From positions 62,001 to 126,000 of the forward strand of contig NZ_VFNC01000001.1 in the NCBI RefSeq assembly GCF_006715395.1: DNA of 64,000 nucleotides, read 5' to 3'. Under the pieces are notes generated by a model. It was given only the letters and a program-made list of their open reading frames with translations. It did not search any database and was not told the DNA's origin. This stretch comes from Streptomyces sp. SLBN-31. Its GTDB lineage: Bacteria > Actinomycetota > Actinomycetes > Streptomycetales > Streptomycetaceae. A program made the position numbers and the translations under genes. Within the stretch, counting starts at the first letter, position 1. Each line of letters starts with the position of its first letter. Below are positions 7,393 to 15,640 of this stretch, piece after piece.

Positions 7393-7500
7393 GGCTAGTG
7401 GCTACTGGCAAGCCGAAAGAGCCTGTTGAGGGCCCCTGGTGGCCAGTAGCGGGGTGTTCTACCGGCTAGTGGCAAGTTGGCGGTAGCCAGTAGCCGGTAG
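7393..7500. repeat. Cluster of CTAGTGGC/CTACTGGC repeats, candidate clt (Tra recognition) locus
   Basis: GGCTAGTGGC occurs at 7393-7402 and 7464-7473. GCTACTGGC occurs at 7401-7409 and inverted (GCCAGTAGC) at 7442-7450 and 7486-7494. The repeats fill the intergenic space next to the tra stop codon. Streptomyces Tra proteins recognise short repeated octamers in clt loci located near tra. That this cluster is such a site is inferred from position and repeat length. Confidence 0.5.
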
Positions 7501-7514
7501 CTTTCTGTGAGCGT

Positions 7515-9695
7515 TCAGGCGTGGTCGGGGTGGACGTAGACCGAGTGCGGTCCGTTGTCCCGGTAGACCAGCTCGCCTCGTTCGGCCGCCGCTTTGAGTG
7601 CCTCGCGGACGGCTTGCCGGCTGCGGCCCACGCGGTCGGCGACGGCGGACGGTTTCATGCCCACCGGACCAGCGTCGGCGATCGCCGCGAGCGCGTCCGC
7701 CAGCCATTCCGGCCCCGCCGTCCCGCCCTGCGGCGCGGGCGCCTGGTCGTCGTCGTCCCGCAGCGCGGACAGGTTCAGCCCGCGCCGCTCCGGACGCTCC
7801 CGCTCCGGGTGCGGTGCCGGGGCGGACGGGTCGGGCTCGTCGGTGGTGCCGAACTGTGCGTCGATCTCGCGCATGAACGCATCCGCGAGCCGATCCACCT
7901 CCGACCCCGACCCTGAATCCGCCTGAGTCGGCGGGGTGTTGTTCGGTGCGTCGCGCAGGGCGGACAGATTGAGCCCGTACCGGCCACCCGCACCGCCGCC
8001 TTGGCCGGTGGGGATGGGGGTGGTGTCGGGGTTGCCCATCCAGGCGATGCGGTCGGCATCCCAGCGGCGCGCGTATGCCTCACCGGCGGCCTTGGCGGAC
8101 ACCGTGTCGAGGGCGGGGTGGCGTTCGCTGGTGGCGGCGACGATCTCGCGGATCTGGTGGGGCAGGACCCGCCACGTCTTGAACAGGGCGGCCGGCGATT
8201 CGGGTGTGCTCATGAACCCGGCGCCCTTGTAGGGGGCTTGCTCGGTGCGCAGGCCGCGGCTGCCGGGGAACATCTTCGAGAGGTCCATGCCCTCGGTTTC
8301 GCCGCCGGTCAGGGCGACGCGCACCTTGGCCTCGCGGCGGATCATCAGGTTGCCCAGCACACTGCCGGTCGCCCCCAGCGCGGTGAGCACGGTGCGGACG
8401 CCCATGGAGCGGGCGATGCGGATGACTTCCAGGATCTTTTCTGCGAGCTTGCGCATCCGCCGGTCGGTGCTGACCAGGATCTCCGCACCCTCGTCGATCA
8501 ACAGCATGATCTGCGGGATCGCCGAACTAACCGGCAACAGGTCGGTGTTGTTGCGGTGCATGAGGTCCTGGTAGGCAGTCTTGCGATACCGGGCGACCGC
8601 CAAAGCGGTGTCCAGCATCAACAGCGCCTCCTCGTAGGTCGAGGCGAGCCAGTCGATCCCGGGCCGCCAGCGCCGCTCGCCCTCTGCCGGTTGGTGGTTG
8701 AGGGCGGGCAGGACCCAGGGCAGGCCGGCCGATCCTGCATTCAGGTCGATCACCCACGGCAGGATGTCCGTGGCGCGGGCGAAGCCGGCGAGGATGGCGT
8801 GGACCATGTTGGTCTTGCCCGACCCGGTGGGCCCGACCACGAGCGCGCACTGTTCGCGCAGGTAGGCGAGGATCTCGTCGGCGTTGGTGCGGTATCCCCA
8901 GGGGATGCCGGTCAGGACCGAGAGAGGGCCGTAGTCGGTGGGGTAGGTGCGTTCGTCCATGAGGACGTTGACGGTGGCCACGTCGATCAGGGCACGGCCC
9001 TGGTGGACGCCGGGAGAGGCGGTCGCGGTGCAGCCATGCGGCAGATGCGCATCCGACGACAACACTGCCGACCGCTTGCTGATCAGGTCATACGTGGCGC
9101 CGCCCGGCAGTTCGGCGTCGATGGTGAACCCGGTGCCCGCGGCCCACTTCTCGACGGCGAGCACCTTCAGGCGGATGCCGCAGATCCTTTCGATCCGCTC
9201 CGCCCACTCCTCAGCGATCGCCCGCCGCTCCGCAGACAACGCCGCGGCCACCGCCCGCTGTTCGGCAGCCAGCGCCTCGGTCTCGCGGGCTTCCTCGTAG
9301 AGGTTGGTGGACCGGGTGGCGGTGCCCATGCCGACGCCGATGACGGCCAGCGAGCCGAGCGCCTGCCAGGTCAGCGGCCCGTTGGTGACTGCCCAGGTGG
9401 TCCAGCCGGCGCCGATGAGCCAGGAGGAGGCGCGGGAGGCGATGGTCTGGCCGGCGTTGCGCAGCCGGATGCCGGCGGCGGTGTGGCCGATCGCTCCGGC
9501 CGCACCCACCGCCAGCGCCCACCCGGGCGGCATGCCCGTGGCGGCGCCGGTGGTGGCCACGGCGAACATGCCAGTAGTGGCGGACAGGGCGCCGGTCACA
9601 GGCCCGTGGCCGGCTGCCCAGTCCCACGCCGGGCCACCCTGAGCCGTATCGGTCTGCTTGCTGTTCTGTTTGGTCATGGTGGCCTCGGTAGTCAT
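7515..9695 (-). CDS. tra: FtsK/SpoIIIE-type conjugative translocase
   Basis: A 726-residue DNA pump. Two or more membrane segments lie around residues 45-115, then the motor domain has Walker A VGPTGSGKT near 287-295 and Walker B IMLLIDEGAE near 392-401. A winged-helix domain at the C-terminus (about 665-726, VADRVGRSRQAVREALKAA) resembles the FtsK gamma domain. Streptomyces Tra proteins move double-stranded DNA between hyphae and bind short clt repeats through this domain. Two nearly repeated GLNLSALRD motifs in the linker are unusual. The ATG at 9695 is one base from the previous stop; a second in-frame ATG lies at 9677. Confidence 0.92.
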   Translation of the reverse strand: MTTEATMTKQNSKQTDTAQGGPAWDWAAGHGPVTGALSATTGMFAVATTGAATGMPPGWALAVGAAGAIGHTAAGIRLRNAGQTIASRASSWLIGAGWTTWAVTNGPLTWQALGSLAVIGVGMGTATRSTNLYEEARETEALAAEQRAVAAALSAERRAIAEEWAERIERICGIRLKVLAVEKWAAGTGFTIDAELPGGATYDLISKRSAVLSSDAHLPHGCTATASPGVHQGRALIDVATVNVLMDERTYPTDYGPLSVLTGIPWGYRTNADEILAYLREQCALVVGPTGSGKTNMVHAILAGFARATDILPWVIDLNAGSAGLPWVLPALNHQPAEGERRWRPGIDWLASTYEEALLMLDTALAVARYRKTAYQDLMHRNNTDLLPVSSAIPQIMLLIDEGAEILVSTDRRMRKLAEKILEVIRIARSMGVRTVLTALGATGSVLGNLMIRREAKVRVALTGGETEGMDLSKMFPGSRGLRTEQAPYKGAGFMSTPESPAALFKTWRVLPHQIREIVAATSERHPALDTVSAKAAGEAYARRWDADRIAWMGNPDTTPIPTGQGGGAGGRYGLNLSALRDAPNNTPPTQADSGSGSEVDRLADAFMREIDAQFGTTDEPDPSAPAPHPERERPERRGLNLSALRDDDDQAPAPQGGTAGPEWLADALAAIADAGPVGMKPSAVADRVGRSRQAVREALKAAAERGELVYRDNGPHSVYVHPDHA

Positions 9696-9696
9696 C

Positions 9697-11265
9697 TCAG
9701 ACGTTCCAGCCCTTCTCGGCCTCGGTGCCGTTGCGGGGTTCCTCGTGGCGGGCGATGTCCTGCTCGTGGGCCTGCCGGAACAGCGGCACGAGGGTTTCGG
9801 CGGAGTCGACCGCGTTGAGCAGGGTGCGGTGGATGTCGTCGAACCCGGCGGCCACGTCCTTCTCGAAGGCGAACTCCTCGTCGGAGCGTTCGGCCAGAAT
9901 GCGGAAGGTGTTGGCAATCGACAGCATGGCCGTGGGCAGGTTGTCGATCATCGCGAGAACTTCCATGTTCCCGTCGGGGTCGTAGGTGCGCGCCGCGTTC
10001 TCCATCTCCGCCGCGGCCTCTTCGAACTTGAAACCAGACACGCTGATGGCCTCCTGAACAGCCGAAAGAAACGTCGGAATGAGCGAGGCAGGACGCTGCA
10101 CGCGGTCGCCGATCTCCTGCGGATTGCTGTCCGCGGCGGCCTCTTCCGCCGCCCGGGTGGCGCGGATCTGCTCGTCACGAGCGGCTCGCTTGGCGCGGGC
10201 TGCCGCAACCAGCCGCGCGTACAGGCGCCGTCCGGGGTGTATCAGGGCCCGCCAGCCGAGCTTTTTGCCCAGCGGGGTGGTCAGGCAGCCCAGCACTCCG
10301 GCGGCGCCGCCGGCCAGGGCGGCGAGCAGGCGCCGTCCCTGGAAGCGGGAAGCCGACTTCAGCAGCCCCCAGCGCGCCTTACGGCGGGCAGGCGCCTTGC
10401 GTACCTGATCGCGCTTGGCGGCGACCTGCGCCCCGGTAGCACGGTCACGAGCGGCGCGGGCCTTGTTGACCAGGGCTCGGCTGCCGGCGGCGGCCTTACC
10501 TGCTGCCCAGCCGCCTGCACGCCCCAACAGGCCACGCGAGGCCGCCTTGTTGGCGCGGTTGGTGGCGCGGGCGTTGCGGCGGGCATCGGCGACCTGCCGG
10601 CGGGCCGCGGTGGTCTGCTGCCGGGCCGCGGTCCGGGTCGGCGACTGCTTCCGGTTGGCGTTGCGCAGCGCCCGCACCTGCCCCAAACGCCCGGAACCGC
10701 CGCCAGCACCGGAGCGGGACGCCCCACTGCGGGAAGCACTCGGACGGGACGTGGGACGCCCGCTCCCACCGTGACGGCCGGCGCCGCCACGGCCACCGGA
10801 GCGCAGGCCCAAGCCTCCCGTGCCGCTGCCGGTGCGGGACTTGCCACCGGAGCCGCGCCCACGGCCGCGCCCGCCGGAGAACAGGCCGGAGCCACCGCCG
10901 GAGCGGGAAGCGGACGGGCGCGAGGCGTTGCGCCGCTGGTCGGAGCCGGCCGAACCACGACCACCGTTGGCGGTGGTGGTGCGGCGGCGGGCACGGATCG
11001 CGGCGGTGGTGCCCACGACGGCGGCGCCGCCCGCGGCCACCGCGAGCGCGATCGGCCCGCCGCCGACCAGGGCGACGGTGCTGACCGCGCCCACCGCGCC
11101 GTTCGTACCGGCCAAGGCCAGCGGCAGCACCGGGATACCGCCCGAGGTGTGCGCCAACTCCCTTTCAGAGGAAGCGATTTGAGCCTGGTCCGGTGGGGTG
11201 GTGGGTGGGGGTGGGGGTGGGGTGGTAGCCGGGTGGGCTACCGGTTCGGTGGTGGTCTCGGTCAT
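9697..11265 (-). CDS. Spd-like membrane protein with basic low-complexity region
   Basis: A 522-residue protein: a Pro-rich N-terminus (residues 13-25), two hydrophobic segments at about 44-90, then a long Arg/Ser/Gly-rich stretch (92-200) and basic Ala/Arg-rich helices. A last hydrophobic region precedes a helical, acidic C-terminal third (380-522). It lies directly upstream of tra, ending one base before it. The location and topology suggest a mating or spread protein that works with Tra at the membrane, with the basic region perhaps touching DNA. No characterised family is recognised with confidence. Confidence 0.75.
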   Translation of the reverse strand: MTETTTEPVAHPATTPPPPPPTTPPDQAQIASSERELAHTSGGIPVLPLALAGTNGAVGAVSTVALVGGGPIALAVAAGGAAVVGTTAAIRARRRTTTANGGRGSAGSDQRRNASRPSASRSGGGSGLFSGGRGRGRGSGGKSRTGSGTGGLGLRSGGRGGAGRHGGSGRPTSRPSASRSGASRSGAGGGSGRLGQVRALRNANRKQSPTRTAARQQTTAARRQVADARRNARATNRANKAASRGLLGRAGGWAAGKAAAGSRALVNKARAARDRATGAQVAAKRDQVRKAPARRKARWGLLKSASRFQGRRLLAALAGGAAGVLGCLTTPLGKKLGWRALIHPGRRLYARLVAAARAKRAARDEQIRATRAAEEAAADSNPQEIGDRVQRPASLIPTFLSAVQEAISVSGFKFEEAAAEMENAARTYDPDGNMEVLAMIDNLPTAMLSIANTFRILAERSDEEFAFEKDVAAGFDDIHRTLLNAVDSAETLVPLFRQAHEQDIARHEEPRNGTEAEKGWNV

Positions 11266-11291
11266 GCTGAGAGCACTCCTTTATGGAGAGA

Positions 11292-11338
11292 GCAGGGCCC
11301 GGACGCGTGCTTTCCAGGGCTTGGCGTCCGGGCCCTGC
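11292..11338. terminator. Hairpin upstream of the Spd-like/tra pair
   Basis: A perfect 15-bp inverted repeat (11292-11306 with 11324-11338) with a 17-base loop lies between two leftward genes. It could attenuate read-through into the Spd-like and tra genes. Confidence 0.6.
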
Positions 11339-11357
11339 GCAGGGGGAAAGGGGCTGG

Positions 11358-11594
11358 TCAGAGCCGGTTGGGCTCCAGGGAGAAGAACAGGACCGTGGCG
11401 CCCCGCAGCGCGGGGTGGCTGGCCGTGGCCGTGACCTCCTCGTAGATCTCCTGGTAGGCGTCCTCGCGGGTAGCACCCGGGCGCGGGGTGTAGGTGCCGC
11501 TGCGGGTCGTGGAGACCAGACCGGGCTTGTCCACGGACAGCACCCAGAACAGCGGGCCCGGCGCGCCGGCGCCGTCGGGGTGGACGGTGCTCAT
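11358..11594 (-). CDS. Small hypothetical AICE protein
   Basis: A 78-residue protein, MSTVHPDGAGAPGPLFWVL at the N-terminus and ATVLFFSLEPNRL at the end. The ATG at 11594 is preceded by a strong AGGAGG eight bases upstream, which favours it over the ATG six codons earlier. A beta-rich start, a helical middle (TREDAYQEIYEEV) and a beta end suggest a compact alpha-beta fold. I recognise no characterised family. The position within the transfer operon suggests a role in transfer or its control. Confidence 0.7.
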   Translation of the reverse strand: MSTVHPDGAGAPGPLFWVLSVDKPGLVSTTRSGTYTPRPGATREDAYQEIYEEVTATASHPALRGATVLFFSLEPNRL

Positions 11595-11608
11595 GGCGGC
11601 CTCCTGGC

Positions 11609-11692
11609 TCACGTGGTGCGGTGGTCGGGGTGACGGGTGGCGATCTCCTGCCAGCGGCGGCTTTCCGCAGGACCGGCGTGCGTCAGCCGCAC
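11609..11692 (-). CDS. Possible 27-residue peptide
   Basis: A GTG at 11692 opens a short frame, VRLTHAGPAESRRWQEIATR and seven more residues, ending 15 bases before the next gene's start. It fills the gap between two operon genes but has no clear ribosome-binding site. It may be real or a chance frame. Confidence 0.3.
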   Translation of the reverse strand: MRLTHAGPAESRRWQEIATRHPDHRTT

Positions 11693-11701
11693 CTGGAAGT
11701 C

Positions 11702-11926
11702 TCAGCCCGCCTGCGTGCAGCGGTGGGTGGTCGTCGACCGCGCGTCCACCAGGCGGAACAGCAGGCTGGAGAAGGTGGCCACGCAGGACAGGCAGCAGGC
11801 CAGCAACAGCGCAAGCGGCACGCCGTAGCCGGCAAGCCGCACGCCGATCGCGACGGACAGGGCCGTACTGACAGCGACGGCCGCCGACACCGCGAGGCGC
11901 CGGCGGCGGATGGATGAGGTGTTCAC
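11702..11926 (-). CDS. Small two-helix membrane protein (Spd-like)
   Basis: A 74-residue protein with a basic start (MNTSSIRRRRL) and two hydrophobic segments, residues about 11-32 and 36-58. It resembles the small membrane proteins encoded next to spd genes in Streptomyces plasmids, thought to aid spread of the element between mycelial compartments. It lies in the transfer operon, downstream of the SpdB-like gene. No further domain is visible. Confidence 0.65.
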   Translation of the reverse strand: MNTSSIRRRRLAVSAAVAVSTALSVAIGVRLAGYGVPLALLLACCLSCVATFSSLLFRLVDARSTTTHRCTQAG

Positions 11927-11982
11927 CAGGGAAGTTCCCTTCCAGACAGCGGGGGTGGGGGTGGTGTGCTGGGCTCAGCTCG

Positions 11983-12036
11983 CCGGGTCTGTACCGGGTC
12001 TGCGAACGTGCCGCTCGCCGACGCTCACCGGGTCTG
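11983..12036 (-). repeat. Three CAGACCCGG repeats, second candidate clt/TRS cluster
   Basis: On the minus strand CAGACCCGG occurs three times (plus-strand CCGGGTCTG at 11983-11991, 11994-12002 and 12028-12036), in an intergenic space of about 200 bp. From memory, the octamer recognised by TraB of plasmid pSVH1 is GACCCGGA, and seven of its eight bases match here. This supports a Tra recognition role but is not proof. Confidence 0.45.
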
Positions 12037-12128
12037 CTTCACTGGTGCTCGACTGCTTCCGGCAGTCGCAACGAGGGCCAGCCCACTAGACCTGGGCTGG
12101 TCCTCATTGATGTGTGCCGGACGCTCGT

Positions 12129-13151
12129 TTACGGCTGTGCGTCCTCCGCGTCGATCAGGGCGGCGTACGCTTTGCGCACCCGCTCTTCCTTCGCGACGAA
12201 CCCCGCCGCGCGGTAGGAGGCCAGCGCCTTGCGATACGACAGGGGCGGGTTGTCCGAGTGGCGCAGCCACCGCAGGACCACGGTGAGCTGTTCCTCGCTC
12301 AGCGGTTCGCCCGGCTCGGGGGTCTCGACCCCGGCCACGGACGCCACCTGCACGAGAGCCGACCAGTCGAGCGGGGTGTGTCCCTCGCCCTGCGAGGCGG
12401 TCAGTTCGGGCGTCGGGGACACGGGGCGGACCTGGGGGGACACAGGGGACACACCCGGGGACACGGCAGGGGACACGCCCCCGTCCGACCACTGGCCCAG
12501 CACGCGGGCGAGATCCTCGTCGGTGAACAGCGCCGGCACCGCCTGGGGGACGTCGGCTGCCGGGTGGTCGGCGGTGAGCTTGGTCAGCTTGTCTGCTGCC
12601 TCGTGGCGAACCTTCTGTGCCTTGCCGCGGGCCTTGTGCTCCTCGCGCTCCAGGACAGCCGCGGTGGTCTGTCGGTCGGTCTTGGCGCGGGTGACCGCAC
12701 GGCCGATCGCGACTTGGTCCCGCGTCGCGCTGCGTACCGCGTCGATCTGCGCCTGTGCCGCGGGCGAGATCCGGGTGGCCTCCCGTTCCACCGCCATGAT
12801 CAGCGTGGCCTTGGCGGCGGCGGGGACCACGGCGCCGATGACGGCGACGACCGCGGTGGCGTAGAGCAGGCCGTGGGTGAATAGCACTCCGACCGAGGTG
12901 ACCAGGAACAGCCAGCCGAGCGTGGTGGGCAGTGTGGCCTTGGAGCCCTGGCGGCGGTGCGCGGTCTCCATGGCCAGCGCGTACAGCCACACCGCGTCGT
13001 AGATCCCGGCCACCGTGTAGGCGAGCGGTTCCGGTGCCTGGTGGGCGAGGATCTCGCCCACCGCGTAGACCGTCCAGCCCAGCGAGAGGCCGGTGAGACC
13101 GGCCGGCAGACTCCAGTGCACCGCCTTGCGGGCGGCCTTCTTCCAGTCCAT
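12129..13151 (-). CDS. SpdB-like membrane protein with C-terminal helical domain
   Basis: A 340-residue protein with four predicted membrane helices in the first 125 residues (about 13-35, 42-61, 75-95, 98-122). A charged coiled segment (130-200) and a Pro/Ser/Val-rich linker with repeated VSP motifs (about 225-250) follow. The soluble tail (about 280-340) has helices of winged-helix character. Its place at the head of the tra region suits the SpdB spread family, which assists DNA movement along hyphae. ATG at 13151 follows the upstream stop by two bases. The repeats at 11983-12036 lie just past its stop. Confidence 0.75.
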   Translation of the reverse strand: MDWKKAARKAVHWSLPAGLTGLSLGWTVYAVGEILAHQAPEPLAYTVAGIYDAVWLYALAMETAHRRQGSKATLPTTLGWLFLVTSVGVLFTHGLLYATAVVAVIGAVVPAAAKATLIMAVEREATRISPAAQAQIDAVRSATRDQVAIGRAVTRAKTDRQTTAAVLEREEHKARGKAQKVRHEAADKLTKLTADHPAADVPQAVPALFTDEDLARVLGQWSDGGVSPAVSPGVSPVSPQVRPVSPTPELTASQGEGHTPLDWSALVQVASVAGVETPEPGEPLSEEQLTVVLRWLRHSDNPPLSYRKALASYRAAGFVAKEERVRKAYAALIDAEDAQP

Positions 13152-13153
13152 GT

Positions 13154-13534
13154 TCACTCCTTGTTCTGGTCGTCGGGGTAGGCGCAGGGGACGCAGACCC
13201 CGAGGGATGAGGGGATGACGTATCCGGCATCTCTGCGGCACTGCGGGCACGTCCGGCGAGCGCGCATCGCGCAAGCCAAGGCCCGCCGCTTGGCCGGGGT
13301 CATGGGCCGCACGGGCAGTGCCTTGTCGAGGCGGTAGAGGTAAGCGACCAGCGGCCCGCGCCGGTAGCGGGGTCGGAGTATCTGGCCAGCGATCGGCTGA
13401 CCGCCGGGACGCAGGCCGCGGGCCCGTAACTGGCGTCTGGTCGCCAGCCCGTCGGGGGCGTACCGCCACGGCCAGGTGGGGATGCCGTGCTGGGCGCCGT
13501 TCGGGTCGAAGCACTTGCCCCAGGTGACCGACAT
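13154..13534 (-). CDS. RRQL-motif zinc-binding protein
   Basis: A 126-residue protein with the sequence TRRQLRARGLRPGGQPIAGQ near residues 30-49, a motif known from small streptomycete mobile-element proteins. A C-terminal zinc ribbon follows: CPQC near residue 95 and CVPC near 113. DNA binding is likely given the zinc ribbon and the basic charge, but no function is known. Its start overlaps the preceding stop by one base (TGATG), implying coupled translation. It precedes the SpdB-like gene by two bases. Confidence 0.75.
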   Translation of the reverse strand: MSVTWGKCFDPNGAQHGIPTWPWRYAPDGLATRRQLRARGLRPGGQPIAGQILRPRYRRGPLVAYLYRLDKALPVRPMTPAKRRALACAMRARRTCPQCRRDAGYVIPSSLGVCVPCAYPDDQNKE

Positions 13535-13863
13535 CAGGCCGCCATTCCCACCGCGGCCGGCGCGGGGATGCGGCCGTAGCCGACCAACGCCAGCCGGGCG
13601 CCCGCGTACTCGGTGTGGGCGTGCAGCACGCGGGTGCGGCCCGCGCTCTGGGTGGTGTGGGTGACCGCGTCCGGGGCGATGCCTAACGCGTCCCGCCACG
13701 CCTCAAACCCGGCCAGGTCGTCGTGGAACTCCAGCTCCAGCCGGTCCGGCCACACCGTGGTCACCCGCACCGCGGGCGCCGGCAGATGCCCGAAGTCCCC
13801 GGTCAGCAGGCGCAGCACCCGCAGCGGCACGGCCAGGTCATCCAGCGTCAGTGCCTCGCTCAT
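13534..13863 (-). CDS. Hypothetical AICE protein
   Basis: A 109-residue protein beginning MSEALTLDDLAVPLRVL. It looks like a mixed alpha-beta domain with strands such as PDRLELEFHDD and TRVLHAHTEYAGARLALVGYG. I do not recognise the family. It overlaps the upstream gene (ATGA at 13860-13863) and the downstream gene (TGATG), so it is a fixed member of the operon. Similar small proteins are common at the head of AICE transfer operons. Confidence 0.65.
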   Translation of the reverse strand: MSEALTLDDLAVPLRVLRLLTGDFGHLPAPAVRVTTVWPDRLELEFHDDLAGFEAWRDALGIAPDAVTHTTQSAGRTRVLHAHTEYAGARLALVGYGRIPAPAAVGMAA

Positions 13864-14153
13864 GCCGCCACCCCCCGACGCGCGATACGGCGGCGGGCGG
13901 GGCGAACGAGCGGGACCACGTCGAACAGGCCGGGGTTCTCGTCGATCACGCGGGCGGCCAGGCGGATCAGGTCGTCGGGCAGGCTGCCGTACTCGGGGTC
14001 GGCGAGGATGTCGCGGGCCGCGTCCAGGCGGGCCGCGCCCTCCATCTCGCTCTCGCCGTCGACTCCGAGCCAGAGTTCGGTAGGGGTACCGAGGGCCAGC
14101 TCTGCGAACTCGGCGTCGGAGACGGCCTGATGACCGACAACGATGTACTTCAT
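13860..14153 (-). CDS. Hypothetical AICE protein, first gene of the leftward operon
   Basis: A 97-residue acidic protein starting MKYIVVGHQAVSDAEFAELA, with a basic tail ending RRRIARRGVAA. A GGAG-rich ribosome-binding site precedes the ATG at 14153. No known domain is recognised; the N-terminus looks like a beta strand followed by helices. As the first gene of the long leftward operon it marks where the operon's promoter should be, within the following 700 bp. It overlaps the next gene by four bases. Confidence 0.65.
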   Translation of the reverse strand: MKYIVVGHQAVSDAEFAELALGTPTELWLGVDGESEMEGAARLDAARDILADPEYGSLPDDLIRLAARVIDENPGLFDVVPLVRPARRRIARRGVAA

Positions 14154-14273
14154 GGAGGTCTCTCCTCAGGGGAGCGGTCGCATGTGCCTGGAGTTGCCTC
14201 AACAGGCGTGCGCCGCGCGAAAGGGGGACTGCACCGGATGCGGTGCGGGTGGATCCTTCGAGGTACTCATCAA

Positions 14274-14340
14274 GCGGGCAGGGCACCGACGTGAGGCTGG
14301 CGCCCTGCCCGCATGACGAGTGACGGGAAAGCCCGTCACT
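14274..14340. promoter_or_regulatory. Two consecutive hairpins upstream of the leftward operon
   Basis: An 11-bp perfect stem (14274-14284 with 14302-14312) is followed by a 9-bp stem with a 4-base loop (14319-14327 with 14332-14340). They lie 120-190 bp upstream of the first leftward gene. They could form a 5' leader structure, or insulate the operon from transcripts entering from the right. Confidence 0.45.
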
Positions 14341-14686
14341 GTCTTCTCACGGCTCCCGTATGCGCCTCGCTCCGCCTCCTTTTGGTCGGCGCGCGGTCAC
14401 CGCGTCACTCAGTCGTCACTCGCTGAGTCGATCTCCCTGGAATGGCTACCTGTCATGGACCGGGTGCAGCCCAATCACCGGGATTCCCGCCGATCCGGTC
14501 CCTGGGTCTACGCCCGAGGGTCAGACCAACGGCTTAGCCGATGACACCGATCACTCCGTGAAGACGACGGACTTCTACGTCTCCCCTGCCGCTCGGACCG
14601 CGTGTAAGCGGGGCCGGCGGGGTCCTGCTGCGCGCACGGATGGATCCGCGCACGCCGGATCAGCTCCGTCCGGAGCCGCCCGTCTT

Positions 14687-14711
14687 GCAGTACCTGTTTT
14701 ACAGGTACTGC
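14687..14711. promoter_or_regulatory. 25-bp palindromic operator candidate
   Basis: Two perfect 11-bp arms (GCAGTACCTGT and its complement) are separated by TTT, next to a CATAAT box. Such symmetry is typical of dimeric repressor sites. KorSA, HTH-type or Pra-like regulators of AICEs control this kind of divergent region. The GntR and HTH proteins encoded downstream are the likeliest ligands. Confidence 0.65.
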
Positions 14712-14880
14712 ATAATGGTCCGTCAAGTACGAGCACGGATCCGCTTGGGTTTGGCGCCGGGACTTCTTGGCGCACATTCAGAATCGCCCCAGGTCAGGGG
14801 AGTTGGTCACCCCGTACGTAGACAGCTCGAAATCATCTGGCTACGGTCAAGAAGTCCCTAGAAGTCCACGCGGGGGTAAG

Positions 14881-15636
14881 GTGTCCAACGAACGATTGAG
14901 GTCTGCCCTGTTGGCGCGCGGCATGACGATTCAGGACCTGGCTGCCGAGATTGGGGTGATCCCCAAGACCATCGAGCGCTGGGTAACGCAGGGCAAGGTG
15001 CCGTACCGGCGTCACCAGTACGCGACGGCGACAGCGCTTCAGGTCGACGTGACGATGCTGTGGGATGACTCCCGGACTCAGGAGTCTGCAGCCGACCTGA
15101 GCAAGGCGGAGATCGTCACGGTCTACCCGCATCGCCACGTCGTACCGACGGACTTGTGGCGGGAGATGTGCGAGTGCGCCAAGGAGCGCATCGACATCCT
15201 GGTCTACGCGGGCATCGGCCTTGCAGAAGACCCGCGCTTCCTCGCGGTCCTCAAGGCGAAGTCGAAGAGCGTCGTGATTCGCGTCCTGATGGGTGACCCT
15301 GCGTGCGAGGCCGTTATCCGGCGCGGCATCGACGAAGGTCACCGCATCATGGACGGCAAGATCCGCAACGCTCTGGTCAACTACAGCCCTCTGTTCACCA
15401 GCCACCCTGAGATCACGTTCCGCCTCCACGACACGGTGCTCTACAACTCGATCTACCGTGCGGATGACGAGATGCTCGTCAATACGCATGTGTACGGCAT
15501 CGGCGCCTACCTGGCTCCGGTTCTGCACCTACGGCGGCTCCCTGGTGCCGGGCTCTTCGACACCTTCGCCAATAGCGTGCAACAGACCTGGGAAGGCGCA
15601 AGGCCAGTGACCGAACACGACATCACAGGAGCATGA
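14881..15636 (+). CDS. HTH regulator with PLD-like (DUF5919-type) C-terminal domain
   Basis: A 251-residue protein. Residues about 3-45 form an XRE/MerR-like helix-turn-helix (MTIQDLAAEIGVIPKTIERW) for DNA binding. Residues 75-245 form a second domain (IDILVYAGIGLAEDPRFLAVL, IRVLMGDP) with the look of a phospholipase D-like fold; I believe it is DUF5919, often encoded beside NUDIX and HD genes in Streptomyces. The GTG at 14881 follows a GGGGG ribosome-binding site, and a family-typical start lies there; the frame upstream is spurious. It is four bases from the NUDIX gene, so the two are one operon behind the palindrome. Confidence 0.8.
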   Translation: MSNERLRSALLARGMTIQDLAAEIGVIPKTIERWVTQGKVPYRRHQYATATALQVDVTMLWDDSRTQESAADLSKAEIVTVYPHRHVVPTDLWREMCECAKERIDILVYAGIGLAEDPRFLAVLKAKSKSVVIRVLMGDPACEAVIRRGIDEGHRIMDGKIRNALVNYSPLFTSHPEITFRLHDTVLYNSIYRADDEMLVNTHVYGIGAYLAPVLHLRRLPGAGLFDTFANSVQQTWEGARPVTEHDITGA

Positions 15637-15640
15637 GCCC

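Larger units (their letters stand above)
14154..14880. other. Regulatory intergenic region between divergent AICE operons
   Basis: About 730 bp without a convincing gene separate the leftward transfer-replication operon from the rightward regulator operon. It holds two hairpins (14274-14340) and a long palindrome (14687-14711), both listed separately. A frame opening at 14767 is just an upstream extension of the HTH gene. Promoters for both operons must lie here. A CATAAT box at 14711-14716 directly after the palindrome is a candidate -10 element for the rightward operon. Confidence 0.6.

Noticed and set aside
8001..9818. 605-codon plus-strand frame opposite tra
   Set aside because: Shadow of the FtsK-like gene, which has intact Walker motifs on the minus strand.
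14767..14880. Upstream extension of the HTH regulator gene
   Set aside because: The added 38 residues resemble no HTH protein, and the GTG at 14881 has its own ribosome-binding site.
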